From contig JAFNVD010000183.1 in assembly GCA_017383785.1 (NCBI GenBank), positions 1 through 6,770 of the forward strand: a stretch of 6,770 bases of DNA, written 5' to 3'. The position numbers and the translations under genes are program-made. This document shows positions 1 to 6,147 of this stretch, one piece after another (within the stretch, counting starts at the first letter, position 1; each line of letters begins with the position of its first letter). The notes beneath the pieces are model-generated. The model was not told the DNA's origin. It was given only the letters and a program-made list of their open reading frames with translations, and searched no databases. Source of the DNA: Peptococcaceae bacterium. GTDB taxonomy: Bacteria; Bacillota; Peptococcia; Peptococcales; Peptococcaceae.

Positions 1-278
1 GCATAACCGATAATGCGCTGTACATGACTGTTCATGCCGCAAAAAATCAGTTTGCCCTGTTCTTGATTACACATTTTGAACCATGCCACCATTACACCCA
101 GGCCGGAGGAATCAATAAATCCTACTTCTTTCATGTCCACCAGAATATGATACTGTTTGTGCAGTTCGGCATATTCTTTCAGTTTTTCTTTTACTTCAGC
201 TGTACATCCCAGTGTTACTTCACCCTGCAATGTCGCTAAAATATAATTTTCTTTTTTTTCAATCTGAATCTGACACAT
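1..278 (-). CDS. STAS-domain anti-sigma factor antagonist (SpoIIAA/RsbV type), 3' end outside window
   Basis: Reading the minus strand from the ATG at 278 gives 92 residues before the left edge, so the C-terminus is missing. The start is MCQIQIEKKENYILATLQGE, a typical STAS first strand. The diagnostic motif FIDSSGLGV follows at about residues 56-64; the serine after the Asp, or the next one, is the residue phosphorylated by an RsbW/SpoIIAB-type kinase in this family. Then comes a helix and the strand GKLIFCGM. In known systems the unphosphorylated protein binds the anti-sigma kinase and frees a sigma factor or another effector. The start is supported by AAGGGGGA 8 bases upstream, which overlaps the TAA stop of the phosphatase gene; the two genes are 13 bases apart and probably translationally coupled. 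Function as substrate of that phosphatase is inferred from the pairing. Which output it controls cannot be seen. Confidence 0.9.
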   Translation of the reverse strand, partial: MCQIQIEKKENYILATLQGEVTLGCTAEVKEKLKEYAELHKQYHILVDMKEVGFIDSSGLGVMVAWFKMCNQEQGKLIFCGMNSHVQRIIGY

Positions 279-291
279 AGAAACATCCCCC

Positions 292-1440
292 TTAGGATAA
301 TAATTCAATAGAAATATAGTTGATGTCGTCAGCAATCTGCTCTCTGGATACCCATGTCAAAATTTCTTCTTTGAGCTGACGCAATTGTAATATGGTTACC
401 GGTGCATCGGTATCAAACAACTCATGAATACTGCTGCAGGTTTTTGCTTCTTTGCCAAGCAAAGCAAGTTCAAAAATCCCATCAGTGTACAAAAACAATT
501 CATCACCAATATTAAGCTGTACTTGTTTTTGGTCATACGGCATATCAGGCAAAATCCCTAATGGCAAGCCATGGTCATTATCCAAAAGTTCCAGCCGATT
601 GCCTGTATATAGCCCCGGTGCACTATGTCCGGCATTGCTGTATAGAAAAGTACGCTGTTCTAAATCCAGCACACCATAAAAAGCTGTCACGAAATAATCG
701 TTTTCTGTGCCGCGGAAAAATTGCTCCAGGCGATTGTTCAGTTGCTCCAGGAATAAGCCCGGCTCCAGATATTGCTTTTTCAAATCATAGATTTGAAATT
801 TAATCGTGGCCGTAATCATAGCCGAGGCTACACCATGGCCTTTTACATCGCAAATCAGTACACCAAGATGGCTATCGTCAATCTTGATAAAATCGTAAAA
901 ATCTCCGCCAATAAAACTACTCGGCTTGTACAGCACATCAATATGAATATTGTCGTACTGCGGTACTTTATGCGGCAAGAAACTTTTTTGCAGCTCTGTA
1001 GCAATCATCAATTCCCGGTGGAGCTGCATATACTTATCGTCCAGATCATTGGCAATGGATTTCATTTTGAGCAGGTTTTTCACACGCAGCACCAGCTCAT
1101 GGCTGTCTACCGGCTTGGTCAAAAACTCGTCCGCCCCCGATTGAAGACCTTGCAGCATATCTTTTTTATCATTGAGCGCCGTAATCATAATTACAGGAAT
1201 ATTCTGATATAGCTTGTGTTCCTTTACCCAGCGACAAATATCATACCCCGAGGTGTCCGGCAGCATCACGTCAAGCAAAATCAAATCCAATGTATATTGT
1301 TCAATAATAGCATAAGCTTCTGCACCATTATGGGCTTTGTATAGTTCCAAAGGGATACCGCTCAACTCCAGATAAGCTTCCAGCAAATCCAAATTGACTT
1401 CATAGTCATCGACCAGCAGAATATTTGGTTTTCGTGCCAT
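292..1440 (-). CDS. Response regulator fused to PP2C-type (RsbU/SpoIIE-like) serine phosphatase
   Basis: This is a 382-residue cytoplasmic protein with no membrane segment. Residues 5-125 are a receiver domain: acidic pair D11-D12, phospho-acceptor D57 in LLDVMLP, T87 in MITA and K109 in LTKP are all present. A helical, probably coiled-coil linker follows (about 126-155, ending LQKSFLP, typical of RsbU-like proteins). Residues 165-380 are the phosphatase: GGDFYD with D180, CDVKGHG with D198, the NAGH motif at 269-272, YTDG with D320 and the final DD at 371-372 supply the expected metal-binding acidic residues, so it should be active. The likely reaction is removal of phosphate from the downstream STAS protein, gated by phosphorylation of D57; the histidine kinase is not in the window. 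I chose the ATG at 1440 because GGAGGTG lies just upstream; an in-frame ATG at 1458 would add six residues but lacks such a site. It stands as first gene after an upstream terminator. Confidence 0.92.
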   Translation of the reverse strand: MARKPNILLVDDYEVNLDLLEAYLELSGIPLELYKAHNGAEAYAIIEQYTLDLILLDVMLPDTSGYDICRWVKEHKLYQNIPVIMITALNDKKDMLQGLQSGADEFLTKPVDSHELVLRVKNLLKMKSIANDLDDKYMQLHRELMIATELQKSFLPHKVPQYDNIHIDVLYKPSSFIGGDFYDFIKIDDSHLGVLICDVKGHGVASAMITATIKFQIYDLKKQYLEPGLFLEQLNNRLEQFFRGTENDYFVTAFYGVLDLEQRTFLYSNAGHSAPGLYTGNRLELLDNDHGLPLGILPDMPYDQKQVQLNIGDELFLYTDGIFELALLGKEAKTCSSIHELFDTDAPVTILQLRQLKEEILTWVSREQIADDINYISIELLS

Positions 1441-1481
1441 AACACACCTCCAACACACTGCATTCGTGTTTATTTAGAAAT

Positions 1482-1510
1482 AGTATACTACAAAACCTCA
1501 CAGAAAAACA
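1482..1510 (-). promoter_or_regulatory. Possible promoter for the phosphatase-STAS unit
   Basis: TATACT at 1482-1487 is a good -10 element on the minus strand, about 40 bases before the ATG at 1440. At a 17-base spacing the -35 would be TGTTTT (1505-1510), which is a poor match. It is placed sensibly, just after the terminator of the preceding cluster, but the -35 is weak and may mean an activator or another sigma factor is needed. Confidence 0.35.
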
Positions 1511-1511
1511 G

Positions 1512-1549
1512 AAAAAAATAACGCTACCGAATAAAATCGATAGCGTTAT
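1512..1549 (-). terminator. Intrinsic terminator after ispH-rpsA
   Basis: The arms 1518-1530 and 1537-1549 form a stem of about 13 pairs on minus-strand RNA (core AACGCTATCGA with TCGGTAGCGTT, including one U-G pair) around a 6-base loop. Seven U residues (1512-1518) follow directly. It lies 24 bases beyond the stop codon of the fusion gene. It should end the flavoprotein-HutP-cmk-ispH/rpsA transcript and isolate the phosphatase unit. In the plus direction there is no T run after the stem, so it looks one-directional. Confidence 0.9.
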
Positions 1550-1572
1550 GATTACTAAATGCAATATACGAA

Positions 1573-3570
1573 TTAAGCGTTGAACAAGTCACCAATGGTG
1601 CTGCCCATTTCTTCCTGTACTACAGGAATTTCTTCTTCAACAACTTCTTCTGCTACTTCTTCAACTACAGGAGCTGGTTTTGCTGGTCTTTCGGTCAGCT
1701 GTTTGATGCTCAGGGAAACTTTTTTGTTTTCCAGATCCAGTTCCAGTACTTTTGCGGATACTTCCTGACCAATCTGCAGAGCGTCTTCTACTTTTTCTAC
1801 ACGATCCCAGGAAATCTGAGAGATGTGTACCAGACCGTCTACACCGTCAGCCAACTGTACGAATGCACCGAAAGGAACGATACGTACAACTTTACCGCTT
1901 ACTACGTTGCCAGCAGCAAATGTTTCAGCAGCAGCTTCCCAAGGATTTACGGACAGCTGTTTCAGACCCAGAGAGATTTTGCCTGTTTCTTTGTCAGCAC
2001 CCAGTACATATACTTCTACTTCCTGACCAACTTTTACTACGTCGCCAGGATTTTTTACACGACCCCAACCCATTTCGGATACGTGCAGCAGACCATCTAC
2101 GCCACCCAGGTCGATGAATGCACCGAACTGAGCCAGTCTTCTAACAGTACCTTTTCTAGTCTGGCCTTCAGCGATACCTGCCCAGAATTCTTCTTTACGT
2201 GCTTTTTCTGTTTCTTCCAGAATAGAACGACGATCCAGAACGATTTTTCTAGCTTCTGGTTCGAATTTGATGATTTTGAATTCTAAAGTCTGGCCAACGA
2301 AAGATGCGATATCTTCGATGAATTTTACATCCAGACGGGAAGCAGGTACGAAACCTCTTGTACCGATATCAACGATAACGCCGCCTTTTACTACATCTAC
2401 AACAGGAGCTTCGATTACTTTGCCTTCGTTATAGATTTCTTCTAATTTTTCCATAGCTTCAACCTGGTCTACGCGTTTTTTGCTCAGCAGGATGTTGCCT
2501 TCTTTATCTTCTTTGATTACCATTAAACGAATTTCGTCGCCGATTTTTACTACATCTGCAGGATTTACGTTTTTGGTGAAGCTCAGTTCACGAACCGGAA
2601 TAATACCTTCGGATTTGCCGCCGATATCTACCAAAACTTCATCGTTATCAATTTTTACTACAGTACCGGTAACGATATCGTCTCTACCTACTTCTCCTAA
2701 AATACCATAGCTTTCTAAACCCTGTTCCATTGTCATTTCTTCCATTTTTAATGTAACCTCCCTAATAATCCAGTCAGGTGTTGAGGCACCTGCTGTAATT
2801 CCAACGTTTTCAACACCATCAAACCAAGCAGAATCAATGTCCTCTACCGATTCGATGTGTTCTGTCCGACATCCATTCTGTCGGCATATGTTTGCCAGTT
2901 TCTGCGTGTTTGCACTGTTAGAGCCACCGATTACCAGCATAAAATCCACAGTTCCGGCCAGCTCCAAAGCTGCGTTTTGACGCTCTCTGGTGGCTGAACA
3001 GATTGTGTTAAATACCTTCAATTCCTCTATCCCATACTGCTCCAAAGCGCTGACTGCTTGTTCAAAGCGCTCTAGATTTTCTGTTGTCTGTGAAACCAGA
3101 CATACCTTCTGCCCGGCAAGTGACAAAGATTCCAGCTCTTGAATCTGCTGAAAGGCAATGCCGTTTTCACCGGCCCAGCCTAAAATGCCCTCTACCTCCG
3201 GATGACTCCGGTTGCCCAGAATCAGTACAAGATATCCGTTCTGGCTATATTCATGCGCAAGCTTTTGTACTTTACTTACAAAAGGACAGGTGCAATCATA
3301 CAGCTCCAGCCCGCGACTGCGAGCCTCATCGTAAATAGACGGTGCAACACCATGTGTTCTGATCATCACAGTTTTTTCCTGGATTTCCTCAAAGGAATCC
3401 CGTGCATAAATGCCCATCCCCTCCAGGCGTTTTACCTCCTGTGGGTTGTGAATCAAAGGGCCCAGCGTTGCCAAAGGCACATGCCCGGCACGTACCAGTT
3501 CTTCCCCTTTTTTGATGGCCATCTTTACACCAAAACAGAAACCTGCATGGGGAGCTATCTGAAAGTCCAC
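1573..3570 (-). CDS. ispH-rpsA: Fusion of 4-hydroxy-3-methylbut-2-enyl diphosphate reductase (IspH) and S1-like ribosomal protein
   Basis: The protein has 665 residues. Residues 1-275 are IspH, the last enzyme of the MEP isoprenoid pathway, which reduces HMBPP to IPP and DMAPP with a [4Fe-4S] cluster. Cluster cysteines C12 (GFCFGV), C95 (TCPFV) and C191 (NTICSAT) are present, as are H41, H73 (THGV), H123 and E125 (HPEVEG), the QTT at 161-163, S219/N221 and S263 (AGAST). Residues 296-625 hold four S1 RNA-binding domains at about 296-366, 383-449, 467-538 and 552-625, the last two with FGAF and VDGLxHxS motifs. An acidic, proline-containing tail (630-655) ends in STIGDLFNA. The start is GTG at 3570, with AGGAG 8 bases upstream and an in-frame TAA 30 bases upstream of the GTG; an overlapping ATG at 3575 is out of frame. 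No stop or frameshift separates the halves. The fusion is known in Clostridia and Negativicutes. Arginine codon choice differs between halves (see findings). Confidence 0.96.
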   Translation of the reverse strand: MDFQIAPHAGFCFGVKMAIKKGEELVRAGHVPLATLGPLIHNPQEVKRLEGMGIYARDSFEEIQEKTVMIRTHGVAPSIYDEARSRGLELYDCTCPFVSKVQKLAHEYSQNGYLVLILGNRSHPEVEGILGWAGENGIAFQQIQELESLSLAGQKVCLVSQTTENLERFEQAVSALEQYGIEELKVFNTICSATRERQNAALELAGTVDFMLVIGGSNSANTQKLANICRQNGCRTEHIESVEDIDSAWFDGVENVGITAGASTPDWIIREVTLKMEEMTMEQGLESYGILGEVGRDDIVTGTVVKIDNDEVLVDIGGKSEGIIPVRELSFTKNVNPADVVKIGDEIRLMVIKEDKEGNILLSKKRVDQVEAMEKLEEIYNEGKVIEAPVVDVVKGGVIVDIGTRGFVPASRLDVKFIEDIASFVGQTLEFKIIKFEPEARKIVLDRRSILEETEKARKEEFWAGIAEGQTRKGTVRRLAQFGAFIDLGGVDGLLHVSEMGWGRVKNPGDVVKVGQEVEVYVLGADKETGKISLGLKQLSVNPWEAAAETFAAGNVVSGKVVRIVPFGAFVQLADGVDGLVHISQISWDRVEKVEDALQIGQEVSAKVLELDLENKKVSLSIKQLTERPAKPAPVVEEVAEEVVEEEIPVVQEEMGSTIGDLFNA
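2743..2763 (-). promoter_or_regulatory. Candidate internal ribosome binding site and start for a free S1-like protein
   Basis: Within the fusion gene, AGGGAGG at 2757-2763 lies 11 bases before an in-frame ATG (2743-2745, residue 276), with further Met codons at residues 279 and 281. This is the boundary between IspH and the first S1 domain, so initiation here would give a 390-residue protein with all four S1 domains. The spacing is somewhat long. A small hairpin (CAGGTG and CACCTG arms, 2775-2792) lies just upstream. Use of the site is inferred, not shown. Confidence 0.45.
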
Positions 3571-3607
3571 TCCATCAGCTCCTTTATCAAAATATACTTA
3601 CCCCTCT

Positions 3608-3635
3608 ATTATAACGGATATTGGCAGGAAGTGAA
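3608..3635 (-). promoter_or_regulatory. Promoter for ispH-rpsA
   Basis: A perfect TATAAT -10 (3608-3613) is preceded at 16 bases by TTCACT (3630-3635), four of six matches to the sigma-A -35; TTTCAC at 17 bases is the alternative. Transcription would begin near 3601, about 30 bases before the GTG start. It lies in the 97-base gap after cmk, where I see no terminator, so the fusion gene can probably be transcribed both from here and by read-through. Confidence 0.7.
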
Positions 3636-3667
3636 ATAGTTATTTGAAAATTATTTCGTAGATTCTA

Positions 3668-4342
3668 TCATTTTTTTATTTTATGATACAATAACTCAAC
3701 CACTTCATCAAAAGACAAATGGCTGGTATCAATCAATTCTGCATCTTCTGCCTGGCGAAGTGGTGACACTTCACGTTCTGAATCTTTTTTATCACGCAGT
3801 GCAATATCGGCCTCCAGCTGTGCATAATCCACAGCCTGCCCTTTTGCTTCTAATTCCAGACCGCGACGACGTGCCCGTTCTTGTAAAGATGCCGTCAAAA
3901 AGAATTTGTACTGTGCTTCCGGCAATACAGTGGTGCCAATATCACGTCCGTCCATCAGCACATCTGCGCCCTGTGCAATTCGACGCTGCTGTGCTGTCAT
4001 GCTTTCCCGCACAATCGGAATCATAGAGACAGCCGATACATTTGCTGAAATCTCAGGTGTACGGATTGCCTCTGTAACATCGATACCATTGCAATATAAA
4101 CGCTGTACACCATCTTCATCCTTAAAATTCAGTTCTAATGTATCCAGCAGCTGTGTCATTGCTTCTATATTGTCAAAAGCAATCTGCTGCTCCATAGCAG
4201 CCCAGGTCACAGCACGATACATTGCCCCGGTATCCAGATAAATACAGCCCAAGCGCTTAGACAACACCTTTGCGACAGAGCTTTTCCCTGCCCCTGCCGG
4301 TCCGTCGATGGCAATTTGTATAGTTTGTGTTTCGTTTGTCAA
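3668..4342 (-). CDS. cmk: Cytidylate kinase
   Basis: Cytidylate kinase transfers phosphate from ATP to CMP or dCMP in pyrimidine nucleotide salvage and synthesis. From TTG at 4342 the protein has 224 residues, normal for the bacterial family. It shows the P-loop GPAGAGKSS near the N-terminus (residues 14-22), the DTGAMYRA substrate motif at 37-44, the central DGRDIGTTVLPEA motif at 131-143, and the arginine-rich lid segment RDKKDSERE with SPLRQAEDA at 183-200. The start is uncertain: TGAGGT at 4350-4355 is well placed for the TTG at 4342, while the in-frame GTG at 4351 overlaps that site and has no convincing one of its own; it would add three residues. The preceding gene stops at 4356, so the two are almost certainly cotranscribed and possibly coupled. 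Confidence 0.95.
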   Translation of the reverse strand: MTNETQTIQIAIDGPAGAGKSSVAKVLSKRLGCIYLDTGAMYRAVTWAAMEQQIAFDNIEAMTQLLDTLELNFKDEDGVQRLYCNGIDVTEAIRTPEISANVSAVSMIPIVRESMTAQQRRIAQGADVLMDGRDIGTTVLPEAQYKFFLTASLQERARRRGLELEAKGQAVDYAQLEADIALRDKKDSEREVSPLRQAEDAELIDTSHLSFDEVVELLYHKIKK

Positions 4343-4355
4343 TTTCAGCACCTCA

Positions 4356-4769
4356 TCATTTGATAATACGGTGTGCCAGCCCTACTGCCACTTCGTCCAA
4401 ATGCAGTAACCCTACACCCAAAAATACAGCAACACTCAAGTGATCTTTATAACGAGCAATGCCTAATTTTCCGCCTACATTCAGCCCAATGGCTTTGCTC
4501 TGAATCTGAGAAAGCGCCTCTCTTGTAGCCCCGGCTACTGACCCTTCCTCTGAATGTGTATTGCCAATCAAGCCCTCGCGTTTGGCTGCCACAATGGCAT
4601 GTTCAATAATTTTATTGATAGAAGCCAAATATTCTCCACCAAAATCCACCGCAGCAGTTTTGATGCCAATTGCCTCATTTTTTTTCTTTTCTACTTTTTC
4701 ATCATCGCGTGTTTCTGTCATTGCCATATACAATGCAATTCTCGCAATTTTTTTACTACCGTAGGTCAT
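4356..4769 (-). CDS. HutP-family protein
   Basis: This 137-residue soluble protein resembles HutP, the hexameric RNA-binding antiterminator that controls histidine-utilisation genes in Bacillus with L-histidine and Mg2+. The match rests on overall length, the central THSEEG...ATREAL segment (71-85), the GLNVGGKLGIARY stretch (95-107) and the C-terminal VAVGLAH (127-133). By my alignment from memory, Bacillus H138 corresponds to H133, but H73 and H77 fall on G76 and G80, so the classical histidine/metal site may be absent. No histidine-degradation genes are nearby; it sits 29 bases after the flavoprotein and just before cmk, and I infer a different target from Bacillus HutP. The ATG at 4769 is preceded by GGGGTGAGG (4772-4780). 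An acidic/basic charged stretch (18-33, RDDEKVEKKK) is likely a surface helix. Family assignment is fairly firm; the biological role is unknown. Confidence 0.82.
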   Translation of the reverse strand: MTYGSKKIARIALYMAMTETRDDEKVEKKKNEAIGIKTAAVDFGGEYLASINKIIEHAIVAAKREGLIGNTHSEEGSVAGATREALSQIQSKAIGLNVGGKLGIARYKDHLSVAVFLGVGLLHLDEVAVGLAHRIIK

Positions 4770-4798
4770 AGCCTCACCCCATAATTTGGTTAATACTA

Positions 4799-6061
4799 TT
4801 ATTTTAATGCAGAATCCTCATTTGTGCAAGCCATCCCGGCCAAATAACCGGTAGAAAAAGCCGCCTGCAGATTAAAGCCGCCCGTCATCCCATCAATATC
4901 CAGCACTTCACCGGTAAAATACAAACCTTTTACCAGTTTACTTTCCATAGTTTTTGGCGATACTTCTTTTACACTGACACCACCGGCTGTGACAATTGCT
5001 TCTTCGATTGGCCGCGCTTTAGTAATAGTAAATCTAAAGTCTTTCAAAGTATCTACCATACGCATACGTTCTTCTTTAGTAATCTGATGCATTGCCTTAT
5101 CGCCGGATACGTTGGCACGTTTCAAGAATACAGGAATCAATTTGCTTGGCATCAAAGCCGGCAGACTGTTCTTCAGCTGTTTTTTGTTTTGTTCTTCAAT
5201 TTCACGCAAAAATCTAGCATCCAGTTTTTCTCTGGAAAGTGCCGGTTTGAAATCAATACTGCCTATCAGAGGCTGTTTGTTCTTCTGCCAGTAATCCACC
5301 GCTTTGTAGCTCTGTGTCAATACAATCGGGCCGGATACACCAAAGTGCGTAAACAGCATTTCCCCAAAGTCTTCGGCCAGTTTTTTACCCTCAGCAGTGG
5401 TGATGGTGAACGTCACATTCTTGAGGCTTAATCCCTGCAGCTCTTTTACATAGCCCTCTGCACATTCTAACGGAATCAGAGACGGACGCAATGTCACAAT
5501 GCTGTGGCCTGCTTTACGAGCAAAATGATAGCCATCGCCTGTAGAACCGGTCCCCGGGTAAGAAGCCCCGCCGGTAGCCACGATTACACAATCTGCTGCG
5601 ATTTTTCTGCCATTTGGCAAAAGTACGCCGACTGCTCGTCCTTCTTCATACAATACCTCTTTGACAGTGGCATTGAGCCATAAATCTACACCGGCAGCCT
5701 CCAATTTACGACGCAGTGCATTTACAATATCTTTGGCCTGATCACTTACAGGAAATACACGTTCCCCACGTTCTACTTTCAGCGGCACCCCTGCTTCTTC
5801 AAAAAAATATTTTACCTGCTGATTGGAAAAACTGGCCAGCGCAGTATATAAAAACTTGCCATTGTGTAAAAAACTATTGATAATCTCTGTAGTGTCTTTA
5901 TCGGTAGTGACATTACATCTGCCCTTACCGGAAATCAGAATTTTTTTGCCCGGACGATCATTTTTTTCAAACAGCATTACCTGTGCACCGTTTTCCGCAG
6001 CCATCAGCGCTGCCATCATACCACTGGCACCGGCACCAATTACAATTACTCGCTTTGCCAT
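4799..6061 (-). CDS. BaiN/HI0933-type FAD-dependent oxidoreductase
   Basis: This is a 420-residue flavoprotein of the HI0933/YhiN/BaiN family (also annotated as aminoacetone oxidase family). The N-terminal Rossmann fold for FAD shows GAGASG at 9-14 and the ribose-binding acidic residue E32 after the second strand. The family signature GKKILISGKGRCNVT spans 38-52. A second nucleotide-contact motif, VATGGASYPGTGSTGDGY, spans 161-178. FTHFGVSGP is at 237-245, and the C-terminal flavin-binding block runs from TAGGVSVKEV (358-367) through GLYFTGEVLDIDGMTGGFNLQ (379-399). Length is full and no signal peptide or membrane segment is seen, so it acts in the cytoplasm. The true substrate is not established for most members; the bile-acid role of BaiN should not be assumed. 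The ATG at 6061 follows AAGGGAG by six bases. It is the first gene of the minus-strand cluster. Confidence 0.93.
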   Translation of the reverse strand: MAKRVIVIGAGASGMMAALMAAENGAQVMLFEKNDRPGKKILISGKGRCNVTTDKDTTEIINSFLHNGKFLYTALASFSNQQVKYFFEEAGVPLKVERGERVFPVSDQAKDIVNALRRKLEAAGVDLWLNATVKEVLYEEGRAVGVLLPNGRKIAADCVIVATGGASYPGTGSTGDGYHFARKAGHSIVTLRPSLIPLECAEGYVKELQGLSLKNVTFTITTAEGKKLAEDFGEMLFTHFGVSGPIVLTQSYKAVDYWQKNKQPLIGSIDFKPALSREKLDARFLREIEEQNKKQLKNSLPALMPSKLIPVFLKRANVSGDKAMHQITKEERMRMVDTLKDFRFTITKARPIEEAIVTAGGVSVKEVSPKTMESKLVKGLYFTGEVLDIDGMTGGFNLQAAFSTGYLAGMACTNEDSALK

Positions 6062-6090
6062 AAATATCTCCCTTTCCTGCTTGCAATTAT

Positions 6091-6119
6091 GTATAAAAAA
6101 ATACTTTTTTCAAATACTA
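6091..6119 (+). promoter_or_regulatory. Possible sigma-G-like promoter for the lipoprotein gene
   Basis: GTATA at 6091-6095 and AATACTA at 6113-6119 are 17 bases apart and resemble the Bacillus forespore sigma-G elements as I recall them (GHATR, about 18 bases, CATHMTA), missing one -10 base and one spacer base. The position, about 29 bases before the ATG, is right. No convincing sigma-A promoter is visible on this strand. The region is very AT-rich, so a chance match is quite possible. Confidence 0.25.
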
Positions 6120-6144
6120 TAGCTATTGAATCAAAGGAGGTCAA
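6116..6144 (-). promoter_or_regulatory. Sigma-A type promoter of the flavoprotein-HutP-cmk cluster
   Basis: TTGACC (6139-6144) and TATAGT (6116-6121) on the minus strand are spaced by exactly 17 bases, five and four of six consensus matches respectively. Transcription would start near 6109, giving a leader of about 48 bases before the ATG at 6061. The -35 overlaps the ribosome binding site of the divergent lipoprotein gene, which limits how both can be used. Confidence 0.7.
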
Positions 6145-6147
6145 GAT

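Noticed and set aside
24..239. 71-codon plus-strand open frame at the left edge
   Set aside because: It lies opposite the STAS gene, whose DSSGLGV motif and ribosome binding site make the minus-strand reading clear.
1441..1458. Upstream ATG adding six residues to the phosphatase
   Set aside because: The added residues (MCWRCV) are not part of a receiver domain, and the GGAGGTG that serves the ATG at 1440 lies inside this stretch.
1752..2286. Long plus-strand open frames (121 and 153 codons) opposite the S1 half
   Set aside because: They are antisense to conserved S1 domains, lack ribosome binding sites and resemble no protein family; they arise from the biased codon use of the S1 half.
2775..2792. 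CAGGTG/CACCTG hairpin as a transcription terminator inside ispH-rpsA
   Set aside because: The stem is six pairs with no following T run, and it encodes the conserved AGASTP active-site segment; it could at most influence the nearby internal start.
6081..6120. AT-rich tract with A and T runs as a terminator or riboswitch
   Set aside because: The possible stem is only about four pairs and has no GC core; it is better explained as promoter-region DNA of two divergent genes.
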